Assembly (NCBI GenBank): GCA_016700115.1
Contig: CP064999.1
Location: 1,488,001-1,552,000 of the forward strand
Direction: 5' to 3'
From: Sphingobacteriales bacterium
GTDB taxonomy: Bacteria; Bacteroidota; Bacteroidia; Chitinophagales; UBA2359
DNA length: 64,000 bases
Part shown: positions 17,283-26,637 of the stretch, one piece after another
Layout: the number at the start of each line of letters is the position of its first letter
Position numbering within the stretch: the first letter of the stretch is position 1
Translations under genes and position numbers: made by a program
Notes under the pieces: model-generated
Seen by the model: only the letters and a program-made list of their open reading frames with translations
What the model was told of the DNA's origin: nothing
Databases searched by the model: none

Positions 17283-18263
17283 TTAAGTCAAGCCTTCCCT
17301 GAGCAAATCGTGAATATGAATCATCCCGATATAACAGTTGTTTTGGGTTATTGGAAGTTGGGTTATTTTATATTGACGCATCAGTTCGAGGGCATTTATT
17401 GCTAAAGAACCGGCCTGAATATGCTTAGGTGATTGGGTCATAATGGTTCCCGCATTTTGTTGAATATTGTTGTCGTTTCTTTGCAGGAAACGGCGCAGGT
17501 CGCCATCAGTTATGATTCCAATAAGCTGGTTATTATGATCAGTAACAGCAGTAGCCCCCAGTCTGCCCGAAGTCATGGCAACAATAATTTCAGAAAGCGA
17601 AGCATCGCTGTGTACTGCCGGCGCTGAATTATTGGGATAAATATCATTGACCGAGAGGTATAATTGTTTTCCTAAAGCCCCTCCCGGATGGAATCGCGCA
17701 AAGTCGGCAGGGGTAAATCCCCGCAACTCAAGCAGGCATACGGCCAAAGCGTCGCCCATTGCCAACTGTGCAGTGGTACTGGAAGTTGGGGCCAGATTGT
17801 TGGGGCAGGCTTCTTTTGAAACTGTGGTATTTAGCACATAATGCGCTTGTTTAGCCAAATATGAATCTACATTGCCTGTGATGGCACCAAGTTTACCGCC
17901 CAATTGCTTGAGCATGGGCGATAAAGCTTTTATTTCGGGAGTTTCACCACTTTTGGAAAGACAAATCACGATATCATGAGGGGAAACCATCCCCAAATCT
18001 CCATGAATAGCATCGGCAGCATGTAAAAAGGTTGCCGGAGTGCCGGTAGAATTTAGCGTTGCAGCAATCTTTTGGGCTATTAGCGCGCTTTTACCTATTC
18101 CAGTCATAACCACCCGTCCCGGACTTTGCAAAATATCCAATACACATCGTGCAAAATCATCTGTCAGATATTCCGGCAGGGCAGCAATCGCCTCAGCTTC
18201 TATTCTGAGTGCTTCTGTTGCCCGATATAGTATCTGAGCGTAGGTAAAATTATGTAAATTCAT
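17283..18263 (-). CDS. kdsD: D-arabinose-5-phosphate isomerase (KpsF/GutQ family)
   Basis: A 326-aa enzyme converting ribulose-5-phosphate to arabinose-5-phosphate, the first step to Kdo for LPS. A SIS domain (about 45-170) contains MTGIGKSALIAQKIAATLNSTGTP, HAADAIHGDLGM and SKSGETPE. Two CBS domains occupy the C-terminal half (NDIYP...ATAVTDHNNQLIGIITDGDLRR; MTQSPKHI...LPITQNNCYIGMIHIHDLL). Full family length. A perfect TACTTTTG -7 box lies 21 bp upstream of the ATG. Paralogues KpsF, GutQ and KdsD cannot be told apart by motif; the housekeeping symbol is a best guess. Confidence 0.93.
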   Translation of the reverse strand: MNLHNFTYAQILYRATEALRIEAEAIAALPEYLTDDFARCVLDILQSPGRVVMTGIGKSALIAQKIAATLNSTGTPATFLHAADAIHGDLGMVSPHDIVICLSKSGETPEIKALSPMLKQLGGKLGAITGNVDSYLAKQAHYVLNTTVSKEACPNNLAPTSSTTAQLAMGDALAVCLLELRGFTPADFARFHPGGALGKQLYLSVNDIYPNNSAPAVHSDASLSEIIVAMTSGRLGATAVTDHNNQLIGIITDGDLRRFLQRNDNNIQQNAGTIMTQSPKHIQAGSLAINALELMRQYKITQLPITQNNCYIGMIHIHDLLREGLT

Positions 18264-18283
18264 TGATTTCGGTTAACCGGTTG

Positions 18284-18291
18284 CAAAAGTA
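18284..18291 (-). promoter_or_regulatory. -7 box for the arabinose-5-phosphate isomerase gene
   Basis: The minus strand reads TACTTTTG, a full TAnnTTTG match, 21 bp upstream of the start codon at 18263. Confidence 0.5.
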
Positions 18292-18381
18292 CGCAAAGCC
18301 TGCCGAGTTAACAAACAAAACAGGTTTCCCTTCGGTTTGCATCGGTTGTCTTGCTTTTCAGCTCATAAAAAACCTAAACCC

Positions 18382-19242
18382 TCATTTAACCTCTTTACTT
18401 TTTGTGGGGTTTGTATTTTTCATTTCACCTTCCTCCAAAAACTGCTGCAAGAACTGATGATATTGTTCATATTTTCTCAGGTTGTTATGCCCCGCTCCGG
18501 GTATTGTGATAAACCGGTCAGGGTTTTCGAGAAACGGTTTGAGCAAACTTCCTGATGCGTAGGGAACAACCCGGTCTTTCGTTCCATGAAAAATATAAAC
18601 CGGACATTTAACCTCCTGAATCCACAAATCGGAGCGAAAGTTATATCGCAGCAATTTATCGTAAGGAATAAAAGGAACATACCGGCGGGCAACATCGGCA
18701 ATATTGTAGTATGGGGTTTCTAACATCAGAGACCGTGGTTGGTTTTGTGAAGCCAGTTTAGTCGCGATGCCACTTCCCAAAGACCGTCCGTAAATGACGA
18801 TTTGATCTTGTTCGAACCCGTAGCAATTTTTCACCTCATCGTACAACCATTGGGCATCTGAGTAAAAAGATTCTTCATTGAGTTCACCTTTGCTTTTCCC
18901 GAACTGTCGGTAGTCGTACATCAGTATATTGTACCCTTTTTGAGTAAAATCAATGGCAAACTGACCATATCGCTGCAGATTGCTTGCATTGCCATGCAGG
19001 TAAAAAATCAACCCTTTGGGATTCGGGGTGGTGAAATACAAGGCATTTACCAATACGTTGTCATCGGGTCGAAAAAACAACTCTTCAAACGGCTCCTGAT
19101 GGTCAAATTGGTATTTATGGTCTTGGGTTAGCGGAAGCGGAAACAGCAATAAGCGTTCCTGGAATACGACAGAAAATGAAAAAAGACTCATTACTACAAT
19201 TATTCCGATGATTAAATTGCGGATAACTTTGAGGTTAAACAT
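18382..19242 (-). CDS. Membrane-anchored alpha/beta hydrolase
   Basis: 286 aa from ATG 19242; the longer frame starts with TTG inside the -7 box, so the ATG is preferred. One N-terminal membrane helix is followed by a serine-hydrolase core: oxyanion region FYLHGNASNLQRYG, nucleophile elbow YGRSLGSG, acid loop FHGTKDRVVPYASG and catalytic histidine GAGHNNLRKY. It resembles the Bem46/FrsA-type alpha/beta hydrolases. The adjacent gene encodes a close paralogue with the same order of motifs, so this is a tandem duplication. The substrate is unknown. Confidence 0.87.
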   Translation of the reverse strand: MFNLKVIRNLIIGIIVVMSLFSFSVVFQERLLLFPLPLTQDHKYQFDHQEPFEELFFRPDDNVLVNALYFTTPNPKGLIFYLHGNASNLQRYGQFAIDFTQKGYNILMYDYRQFGKSKGELNEESFYSDAQWLYDEVKNCYGFEQDQIVIYGRSLGSGIATKLASQNQPRSLMLETPYYNIADVARRYVPFIPYDKLLRYNFRSDLWIQEVKCPVYIFHGTKDRVVPYASGSLLKPFLENPDRFITIPGAGHNNLRKYEQYHQFLQQFLEEGEMKNTNPTKSKEVK

Positions 19243-19263
19243 AACAAATCGGGCTTGCCTCAG

Positions 19264-19271
19264 CAAAGATA
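19264..19271 (-). promoter_or_regulatory. -7 box for the first alpha/beta hydrolase gene
   Basis: The minus strand reads TATCTTTG, a full TAnnTTTG match, 21 bp upstream of ATG 19242. Its presence argues against the longer TTG start at 19266. Confidence 0.5.
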
Positions 19272-19314
19272 GTTTTGGGTTAAAGGAATGTCGGCTATCG
19301 GTTGTACCAAATAT

Positions 19315-20151
19315 TTAGTCATAAGAAGACTTCATACCACTGTTATAGACATATCTTCTTGCTACATCGTTCAAAATAGCATAAAGATGATCGTGATAGG
19401 CTGCAAATCGGGGCAGATTATTGTGTCCTGCTTCCTCAATCGGAATGATTGTGCCGTTTGCATTGAGTTCAGATAATTTTTTACCGGAACTGAAAGGAAT
19501 AAGCCGGTCTTTGGTTCCATGAAGGATGTAGATGGGGCATTTAACTTTTGGCATCCACAGGTCGGTGCGGATATGGTATTTCATGATTTTAGAAACCGGA
19601 AGGAATGGAACAAACCGCTTTACGGTTTCCAAAAAATTAAAGTATGGGGAATCGAGAATTAGTTTTTGCGGGTTATTATGGGCAGCCACATAGGTAGCAA
19701 ATCCCGAACCCATTGAACGACCATAGATAATGATTTTTTCTTCGGGATACAAGGTTTTCAGATGGTCGTATGCCATTTGGCAATCTTTGTAAATCGCGCT
19801 TTCGCTGCGGCGACCTCTGCTTTTGCCAAACCCCCGATAGTCAATCATGTAGAAGTTGTAATCTTTACCCAAAAAATCGCGCGCAAATTTGCCCCATCCT
19901 TTTACACTTCGGGAGTTTCCTTTAAAATAAAAAACTACTCCTTTTGCGCGGGGAAGTGCAAAATGAAGTCCGTTGATGATTGCACCCGGTTCGGGGTGTA
20001 AAAAAAACTCCTCAAATGGATATTCATATTGATACTGAAAATCGTCCGGCAACTTCTCAGGATGAAAAATAAACCACTCCTGAACAAGATAAGTAATCAA
20101 GCAGGCAGCAAGATATAATGCTATAATGCTAACAACAGCAGTCAGCCACAT
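19315..20151 (-). CDS. Membrane-anchored alpha/beta hydrolase, paralogue
   Basis: A 278-aa paralogue of the neighbouring hydrolase. An N-terminal helix (residues 3-22) precedes a core with VVFYFKGNSRSVKGWGKF, nucleophile elbow YGRSMGSG, LHGTKDRLIPFSSG and EAGHNNLPRF. The N-terminal sequences FIFHPEKLPDDFQYQYEYPFEEFF here and LLLFPLPLTQDHKYQFDHQEPFEELF in the partner also align. The paralogues lie head-to-tail 72 bp apart. Both probably act at the inner membrane on small esters or lipids; no specificity can be read. Confidence 0.87.
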   Translation of the reverse strand: MWLTAVVSIIALYLAACLITYLVQEWFIFHPEKLPDDFQYQYEYPFEEFFLHPEPGAIINGLHFALPRAKGVVFYFKGNSRSVKGWGKFARDFLGKDYNFYMIDYRGFGKSRGRRSESAIYKDCQMAYDHLKTLYPEEKIIIYGRSMGSGFATYVAAHNNPQKLILDSPYFNFLETVKRFVPFLPVSKIMKYHIRTDLWMPKVKCPIYILHGTKDRLIPFSSGKKLSELNANGTIIPIEEAGHNNLPRFAAYHDHLYAILNDVARRYVYNSGMKSSYD

Positions 20152-20399
20152 ACCCTAAGCGGTTGGTTTAAAAATCCCTTTAAATTTTACAATTCTTTCA
20201 GAAAACAAGGTAAGAACAACATTTTTTCAAATCACAAAGACTAATAATAAATTTTGAACATCAAACAATCAATGCTCTCTTTATTGGTGTGTTGCAGCCT
20301 CTAAAGTAGAATTAAATAGAAATACTTGTGCTTATCAGGTCATTGTTTTAAAAAAAACAATTCAAACTATAAGAATTGCCCCCTTATATCGTAAAAAAA
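20152..20399. other. Intergenic region downstream of recA
   Basis: AT-rich, non-coding. Together with the recA terminator it makes the gap of 321 bp between recA and the hydrolase gene. No -7 box with a full match was found for the hydrolase; nothing else is seen. Confidence 0.4.
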
Positions 20400-20439
20400 C
20401 CGGAAATTCAGGACCATTAACAGCATCCTGATTTTCCGG
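20394..20439 (-). terminator. Intrinsic terminator of recA
   Basis: Arms at 20400-20413 (CCGGAAATTCAGGA) and 20426-20439 (TCCTGATTTTCCGG) pair with a single mismatch around a 12-nt loop. On the minus strand a T7 run follows (complement of 20394-20399 and neighbours). It lies 34 bp after the recA stop. Confidence 0.8.
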
Positions 20440-20472
20440 CTTCAGTTAATTTGAGATAGGTCGGCTCAGGGT

Positions 20473-21531
20473 TTAATCAGTGCTTACATCATAATCCTCG
20501 TCTCCTTCTTCAACAAAAGGAGCATTGCCTGATTGAGCAAATAAGACCTCTTTTATCTTTTGTTCCAATATTTCTGCCAATTCGGGATTGTCTTTCAAAA
20601 ATACTTTCACGTTATCCCTTCCTTGTCCTATTTTGTTGCCATCGTAGCTATACCATGAACCACTTTTTTGGATGATATCTAATTCAGAGGCGTAGTCAAT
20701 GATTTCACCAATTTTGGAAACCCCTTCTCCATACATAATATCGAATTCAGTACTGCGGAATGGAGGTGCCATTTTGTTTTTCACAACTTTTACTTTAGTG
20801 CGGTTGCCAATGATGTCGTTGCCGGATTTGATTTGTCCTGTCCGGCGGATGTCTAAACGAACAGAGGCATAAAATTTAAGCGCATTTCCTCCGGTGGTGG
20901 TTTCGGGGTTGCCAAACATCACACCTATTTTCTCGCGAAGCTGATTGATGAAGATACAAGTGCAACCTGTTTTGCTGATGGTGCCGGTGAGTTTTCTCAA
21001 GGCCTGAGACATTAAACGCGCCTGCAAACCCATTTTAGATTCTCCCATATCTCCTTCCAACTCACTACGGGGAACTAACGCCGCAACCGAGTCAATCACA
21101 ACAATATCCAAAGCACCGGAACGTATCAGATGATCGGCAATTTCGAGAGCCTGTTCTCCATTGTCGGGCTGAGAAATCAGCAGGTTGGAAACATCTACAC
21201 CTAATTTTTCGGCATAGTTTTTATCGAATGCGTGTTCTGCGTCAATAAAGGCAGCTATTCCGCCCTGTTTGTGTACTTCGGCTATGGCATGAATGGCCAA
21301 GGTGGTTTTACCTGACGATTCAGGTCCGTAAATTTCGATTACCCTGCCACGAGGATATCCGCCAATACCCAGAGCAATGTCTAAACCCAATGAACCGGAA
21401 GGGATGACATCTGCTTTAACGGCTTGCTTGTCGCCAAGCTTCATGACTGTTCCTTTGCCATACATTTTATCTAATTTGGCGACAGTCATCTGAAGTGCTT
21501 TATCTTTATCGCTGTTTGAAGGGGTTGCCAT
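20473..21531 (-). CDS. recA: Recombinase RecA
   Basis: A 352-aa RecA: ATP-dependent strand exchange and LexA co-protease function in the SOS response. Walker A GPESSGKT at residues 69-76, Walker B VVIDSVAAL with D147, and loop motifs MGLQARLMSQALRKL and IFINQLREKIGVMFGNPETTTGGNALKF are intact. Full length, with the usual acidic C-terminal tail. No SOS-box-like palindrome was recognised upstream. The gene has its own terminator. Confidence 0.98.
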   Translation of the reverse strand: MATPSNSDKDKALQMTVAKLDKMYGKGTVMKLGDKQAVKADVIPSGSLGLDIALGIGGYPRGRVIEIYGPESSGKTTLAIHAIAEVHKQGGIAAFIDAEHAFDKNYAEKLGVDVSNLLISQPDNGEQALEIADHLIRSGALDIVVIDSVAALVPRSELEGDMGESKMGLQARLMSQALRKLTGTISKTGCTCIFINQLREKIGVMFGNPETTTGGNALKFYASVRLDIRRTGQIKSGNDIIGNRTKVKVVKNKMAPPFRSTEFDIMYGEGVSKIGEIIDYASELDIIQKSGSWYSYDGNKIGQGRDNVKVFLKDNPELAEILEQKIKEVLFAQSGNAPFVEEGDEDYDVSTD

Positions 21532-21596
21532 AAGTTTGTGTTTTTAAAGTGGTTAATGTTTTGTGTTATCTGTGGAAATAAGGCATGTAAAGACTT

Positions 21597-22238
21597 TCAA
21601 TATAGCCAGTGCAAAAGTCCGAAAAAAGCCAGATTAGCTGTTAAAACGATTGCAGGAAGGGCGAATCCGGGTTGAAGTAGATCGGTGTGTATATATTTAT
21701 CTGTTTCTTCGGCTATCCGTGTGGCTAATTTACCTTCGTTTTCGGGGGTGATGGCTTCGCCGTTGGCGGCACGTTCAACAATTTCAGAAATTGGCACGAC
21801 TGACTTGATAAAATTCAGTACTGCCCGGACGGCAAAAGGCATATTATCTAATTTATCAAAAAAGCGCTCAATAAGTTTCGATCCTCCACTGATTGCAGCA
21901 CCGGTCGTTTTATTTTTATCCAAAAAGGCAGTTAATTTATAAACGGTATATCTATAGAGATAATCTTTATTTTGGACATACGCATATTGTATCACTTTTT
22001 GGATGGCAAATTTATAGCCGATCAGGCAATAAATAATCGGAAAAATAATCAACATAACTATTCCAAAAGCTATGAGCGGAAAACAAACCTCTGCTCCTGC
22101 GTTGGCACATATATCGGGCAAATAGATAAATAACAGAACGTTGAGCAGTAGCCCTGCAAGGCAAAAAAATAAAAAACGACTGACTGCAATCCATGAAGCG
22201 CGGGCAACAAATGCGAGTAAAGACTTAATACCGGCCAT
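21597..22238 (-). CDS. Uncharacterised membrane protein
   Basis: 213 aa from ATG 22238; the frame opens earlier at a TTG, but those residues look non-native. Helices at roughly residues 14-38 and 52-76 and at the extreme C-terminus flank a soluble amphipathic region containing GGSKLIERFFDKLDNMPFAVRAVLNFIKSVVPISEIVERAANGE. No family is recognised with confidence. It is placed between gyrB and recA on the same strand, 65 bp upstream of recA, but without evidence of co-function. Confidence 0.6.
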   Translation of the reverse strand: MAGIKSLLAFVARASWIAVSRFLFFCLAGLLLNVLLFIYLPDICANAGAEVCFPLIAFGIVMLIIFPIIYCLIGYKFAIQKVIQYAYVQNKDYLYRYTVYKLTAFLDKNKTTGAAISGGSKLIERFFDKLDNMPFAVRAVLNFIKSVVPISEIVERAANGEAITPENEGKLATRIAEETDKYIHTDLLQPGFALPAIVLTANLAFFGLLHWLY

Positions 22239-22395
22239 ATTTAAAAATCGGGTTTGAAAGATTACTCGCCGGTCATTGCCGGCTAACCGTTGTATCAAAT
22301 TTATATAACATCAGGTTGAATAAACAGGTAGCAGCGATTTAAGGTACTAAATTGATTACCCTGAAAGAATTCAGAAATTCTCCGATCATTTTTTA

Positions 22396-24327
22396 TCAGG
22401 TATCTATTCTTGCGTATTTAGCGTGTTTTTCAATAAAATCTCTTCTTGGTTCGACATCATCCCCCATCAGCATTGAAAAAATGCGGTCTGCCTCTGCAGC
22501 ACTGTCAATAGTTACTTGTTTCAGAATCCGGCGGTTTGGATCCATCGTTGTTTCCCAAAGCTGTTCGGCGTTCATTTCCCCCAAACCTTTATATCGCTGA
22601 ATATTGACCACCCGATTAGGATCATCGTTTCCGGCAAGTTTTTGAACTGCTGCATCCCGGTCATCGTCGTTCCAGCAATAGATAAAATCTTTTCCGCGTT
22701 TGACCAAATAAAGCGGTGGAGTGGCGATATAAATATAGCCTCGCTCAATCAGGTCTTTCATTTGACGGAAAAAGAAGGTGAGTATCAGGGTGGTGATATG
22801 ACTTCCGTCCACATCGGCATCACACATAATGACCACCTTGTGATAGCGGAGTTTATCGGTATTGAGTTCCTTGTTTTCGTTTTGAAACACTCCGAGTGCC
22901 ATATAGATATTTTTAATCTCTTCGTTGTCGTAGATTTTATATTCCATGGCTTTCTCGACGTTGAGGATCTTACCTCTTAGGGGCATGATGGCCTGAAAGT
23001 TGCGATCCCTTCCTTGTTTGGCGGTACCCCCTGCCGAATCTCCCTCAACCAGGAACAATTCACAGGCTTCGGGGTCTTTGTTTGAGCAGTCTGCCAGTTT
23101 TCCGGGCAAGCCGCTGCCTGTTAAAGCGGTTTTTCTTTGTACCAATTCGCGGGCTTTTCGGGCAGCATTACGCGCTGTGGCGGCGAGAATTACCTTTTCA
23201 ATGATAGTTTTGGCCTGACGCGGGTTTTCTTCCAAAAAAGCGACAAGTTTATCGCCAACCACCCCTTCTACAATACCTGCAACTTCCGAGTTGCCCAATT
23301 TGGTTTTTGTTTGCCCCTCAAACTGCGGCTCAGGTACTTTCAGCGATATCAGCGCTGTCAATCCTTCGCGAAAATCATCTCCGGTAATTTCAACTTTAAC
23401 CTTGCTGAACAATCCGTTTTTTTCGGCATAAGTTTTAAATGTGCGGGTTAGCGCTCTGCGAAATCCCGATACATGGGTTCCTCCCTCTATGGTATTGATA
23501 TTGTTAACATAAGAATGGACATTCTCGTTGTAAGTGGAGTTGTACTGAAGTGCTACTTCAACGGTAACCATATCCCGTTCTCCTTCCATACAAATCGGCG
23601 TTTCAATCAGAGAGGTCCGGTTAGCGTCGAGATATTTTACAAATTCAGACAATCCTCCCTCAGAAAAAAATTCATCTTTCTGATAATTGCCTTTTTCGTC
23701 TTTTTCACGCAAGTCGGTCAAGGTAATTCGAATGCCTCTGTTCAGAAATGCAAGCTCGCGCAAACGGGAAGCAAGGGTTTCGTAATTATAAGTCAGTACG
23801 GTAAATATCTGAAAATCGGGTTTAAACGTGGTTGTTGTACCTGTATTCTCGCTTTTACCGATTTGCTTTACAGGATATGCCGGAACTCCACGCACATATT
23901 CCTGAACAAACAACCCGCCGTCCCTTTCTACTTCTACTTTCAGGTTTTCGGACAACGCATTGACACAAGAAACCCCTACCCCGTGCAAACCGCCCGATAC
24001 TTTATAGGTATTTTTGTCAAATTTACCTCCTGCATGTAATACCGTCATTACAACTTCAAGTGCCGACCGCCCCTCTGCAGTATGAATAGCTACCGGAATT
24101 CCGCGCCCGTCATCTTTCACACTGATTGAGTTGTCTTCGTTGATAACAACATCTATATTTTTGCAATAACCTGCAAGTGCTTCATCAATGGAATTATCCA
24201 CAACTTCATACACCAAATGGTGTAAACCTTTGAACCCGATATCGCCAATATACATTGCCGGTCGTTTCCTGACAGCCTCTAATCCTTCGAGTACCTGAAT
24301 ACTATCGGCACCATAATTGCTTTGCAT
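22396..24327 (-). CDS. gyrB: DNA gyrase subunit B
   Basis: A 643-aa type IIA topoisomerase ATPase subunit. The GHKL ATPase domain carries EVVDNSIDEALAGY and KDDGRGIPV and the lid GGLHGVGVSCVNALS. The transducer domain follows. The TOPRIM domain has EGDSAGG (428-434) and D503-A-D505-V-D507. The C-terminal QRYKGLGEMNAEQLWETTMDP is diagnostic of the GyrB/ParE group. The length of about 640 aa fits GyrB without the extra insert of enterobacterial GyrB. A near-consensus TATCTTTA is found at 24383-24390 upstream of the start. Neighbours are unrelated DNA-maintenance genes, a loose housekeeping cluster with recA, mutY and rnhB. Confidence 0.96.
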   Translation of the reverse strand: MQSNYGADSIQVLEGLEAVRKRPAMYIGDIGFKGLHHLVYEVVDNSIDEALAGYCKNIDVVINEDNSISVKDDGRGIPVAIHTAEGRSALEVVMTVLHAGGKFDKNTYKVSGGLHGVGVSCVNALSENLKVEVERDGGLFVQEYVRGVPAYPVKQIGKSENTGTTTTFKPDFQIFTVLTYNYETLASRLRELAFLNRGIRITLTDLREKDEKGNYQKDEFFSEGGLSEFVKYLDANRTSLIETPICMEGERDMVTVEVALQYNSTYNENVHSYVNNINTIEGGTHVSGFRRALTRTFKTYAEKNGLFSKVKVEITGDDFREGLTALISLKVPEPQFEGQTKTKLGNSEVAGIVEGVVGDKLVAFLEENPRQAKTIIEKVILAATARNAARKARELVQRKTALTGSGLPGKLADCSNKDPEACELFLVEGDSAGGTAKQGRDRNFQAIMPLRGKILNVEKAMEYKIYDNEEIKNIYMALGVFQNENKELNTDKLRYHKVVIMCDADVDGSHITTLILTFFFRQMKDLIERGYIYIATPPLYLVKRGKDFIYCWNDDDRDAAVQKLAGNDDPNRVVNIQRYKGLGEMNAEQLWETTMDPNRRILKQVTIDSAAEADRIFSMLMGDDVEPRRDFIEKHAKYARIDT

Positions 24328-24637
24328 AAATTCTGTATGTTTTGCGAGTTTTACTAAACTTTGTATGAAACATTATTTGGTGTAAAGATACTGCTTTAAC
24401 ATCAATAATCTAATTTTAAATCTTATTATCTGTCAGACGCATCCATCAAATAGCCGGTATAAAACCATCGGGTGGTTTAAATTGTTCGCATCAATGCCGA
24501 AATATTTAGTTTTAGCTATTTTTTTTAGATGGGCAACATCATTGCAGCAGCGATACTTGTACCGCTTAAATTCACCTCATCAGATCTCATGATTAATTCC
24601 TCCTAAAACAAACCATAGTTATCTCTTTCTCTTATAA
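24328..24637. other. Divergent gyrB / mutY intergenic region
   Basis: A 310-bp AT-rich gap. It holds the near-consensus gyrB -7 box (TATCTTTA on the minus strand, 24383-24390). No full -7 box was found for mutY. Nothing else is seen. Confidence 0.4.
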
Positions 24638-25762
24638 TTGACTACTTTAGCTACCATTTTCAACAGGTCTGTTCAATCAGCACAAACCCACACGCTTGTT
24701 TTGCATCTGTTCACCCAAAAACTGCTGAAATGGTGGCATCATCACCAACGCCCCCTGCCCTGGAAACAAACCGATGATGCCTATTCTATTTGGCTTTCTG
24801 AAATCATTTTACAGCAAACCCGTATAGATCAGGGATTGCCTTATTACCTGAAGTTTAAAGCTATGTACCCTACGGTGAAAGATTTAGCAGACTCCTCTTT
24901 GGATGAAGTCATGCGCCTTTGGGAAGGATTGGGGTATTATGCCCGTGCGAGAAACATGCACCAAACCGCCAAATACATAGCAAACGAATTGCAGGGAAAA
25001 TTTCCCGATACCTATTCGGACATAAGGCAGTTAAAAGGCATTGGTGATTATACCGCCGCCGCTATTGCTTCTTTTGCGTTTGGCTTGCCCTATGCCGTAG
25101 TTGACGGCAATGTTTACCGGCTTTTGTCCCGTTGTTTCGGCATCTTTACTCCCATAGATTCAACGCAGGGCAAAAAACAGTTTTTGGCATTGGCGCAACA
25201 ACTGATGAGCGAAACTGAGCCTGCATCTTTTAACCAGGCCATCATGGATTTTGGGTCCGTTCAATGCAAACCGGTTAAACCCGATTGCGGTTTTTGCCCG
25301 ATGCAAACGATTTGTGTGGCTTATCGCGACAATACCGTTTCCCAGTTGCCGGTCAAACAAAAAAAACTCACCCGTAAAACCCGATATTTTACTTATTTCA
25401 TGCTGCAAACACCAAAAGGAGGCCGGTTATTGAGAAAAAGAACCGCTAAAGATATTTGGGAAAACCTGTACGAATTTTTGTTGGTTGAAACTGATCTGGA
25501 ACCTGATGCAGGCATTTTACAATCACATTTTCGGGAAAATCAGATTTCCTGTATTTACCTCACCGAAAAAAGTCTGTATAACTCCAGAATTTGGAAACAA
25601 CAACTTACCCATCAAACCATTGTTGCCCGTTTTTTGGAAACGTCCATTTCAGACCCGGAAATATGGCTTCGACAGGGCTTTGTAGAAGTGGAGGCTGAAA
25701 ATATCGGGAACTACGCATTTCCCAAAATTATCAACAACTATTTACAGCATCGCCCAATTTGA
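24638..25762 (+). CDS. mutY: A/G-specific adenine DNA glycosylase
   Basis: Up to 374 aa. It removes adenine mispaired with 8-oxoguanine. The catalytic Glu is in WLSEIILQQTR (E55), the helix-hairpin-helix is LKGIGDYTAAAIASFAFG, and the catalytic Asp follows in VVDGNV (D156). The 4Fe-4S cluster cysteines C210-X6-C217-X2-C220-X5-C226 are complete. A C-terminal NUDIX-like domain reads the oxoG. No ATG is available: a stop codon (24635-24637) precedes the TTG at 24638, so the start is this TTG or the TTG at 24701, which fits the family's usual N-terminus better. The stop is only 15 bp from that of the convergent rnhB. Confidence 0.93.
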   Translation: MTTLATIFNRSVQSAQTHTLVLHLFTQKLLKWWHHHQRPLPWKQTDDAYSIWLSEIILQQTRIDQGLPYYLKFKAMYPTVKDLADSSLDEVMRLWEGLGYYARARNMHQTAKYIANELQGKFPDTYSDIRQLKGIGDYTAAAIASFAFGLPYAVVDGNVYRLLSRCFGIFTPIDSTQGKKQFLALAQQLMSETEPASFNQAIMDFGSVQCKPVKPDCGFCPMQTICVAYRDNTVSQLPVKQKKLTRKTRYFTYFMLQTPKGGRLLRKRTAKDIWENLYEFLLVETDLEPDAGILQSHFRENQISCIYLTEKSLYNSRIWKQQLTHQTIVARFLETSISDPEIWLRQGFVEVEAENIGNYAFPKIINNYLQHRPI

Positions 25763-25777
25763 ATGCGTTTTCATGCC

Positions 25778-26377
25778 TCAAAACAAACCCATCTGTTGGT
25801 TTTCGGGAAGTAGTTTAAACGATAGGCGATGATAAGGTGAGGGTCCATGAACCTGTATAGCTTTGCGGTGCTGAACAGTAGGATAACCCTTGTTATGATC
25901 CCATCCATACATTGGAAACTCCTCGTGAAGGCGCATCATATAATCATCGCGGCCGGTTTTGGCTAATATAGAAGCGGCAGCAATATGGGTATAAAGCGCA
26001 TCACCTTTTACCACACATTGATGCGCAACTTTTGGGAATGGGGTAAACCGGTTACCGTCAATTGCTGCAAAACCGGGTGATGGGTTTAATTGCGCTAACG
26101 CCCGGTGCATGGCAAGAATAGACGCTTTGAGGATGTTGATACGGTCAATTTCGTCCGGCAAAACAATTCCAATAGCCCAGGCTATGGCTTCTTGTTCTAT
26201 GATATGTCTTGCTGCTACCCGTTTCTGATGACTGAGTTGTTTGGAATCATTTACCTCATCATATTTAAAGCCGGGGGGTAAAATGACCGCAGCCGCAAAT
26301 ACAGCACCGGCAAGGCAACCCCTTCCGGCCTCATCACAACCTGCTTCTGGTAATAGGTTTTGGATACGGGGCAGCAT
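25778..26377 (-). CDS. rnhB: Ribonuclease HII
   Basis: A 199-aa RNase HII, which excises ribonucleotides from DNA and degrades RNA in hybrids. The signature GCDEAGRG (D15, E16), then DSKQLSHQKR, AAIDGNRF (D107) and ASILAKTGRDDYM give the full set of family motifs. The length is typical for bacterial type 2 enzymes. It converges on mutY, with a 15-bp gap and no room for a terminator, so read-through antisense transcripts are likely. Confidence 0.96.
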   Translation of the reverse strand: MLPRIQNLLPEAGCDEAGRGCLAGAVFAAAVILPPGFKYDEVNDSKQLSHQKRVAARHIIEQEAIAWAIGIVLPDEIDRINILKASILAMHRALAQLNPSPGFAAIDGNRFTPFPKVAHQCVVKGDALYTHIAAASILAKTGRDDYMMRLHEEFPMYGWDHNKGYPTVQHRKAIQVHGPSPYHRLSFKLLPENQQMGLF

Positions 26378-26540
26378 GGTCAGTGTCTTTTTCAGGCAAA
26401 GTTAGATAGTCCGTGATTTGGTATTATTAAATCGAAGAATTAATTCTGCGGACATTCCTGTTATTTTCAAAAAATCAACTGTCCAACAGTGTTTGAGTTG
26501 ATTAAAAAAGGTATTATCTCTAAAACAAGGATATATTTCT

Positions 26541-26548
26541 TATCTTTG
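26541..26548 (+). promoter_or_regulatory. -7 box for the M23 peptidase gene
   Basis: TATCTTTG, a full TAnnTTTG match, 90 bp upstream of ATG 26638. Confidence 0.45.
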
Positions 26549-26637
26549 TCAAAAATCTTGATTAGCATTGAGCATAAAAGGGTTTCTCAAACCCAAGGTG
26601 TGTAGTTTGTATGGAGCAGTTTCTATAGATTAACGGT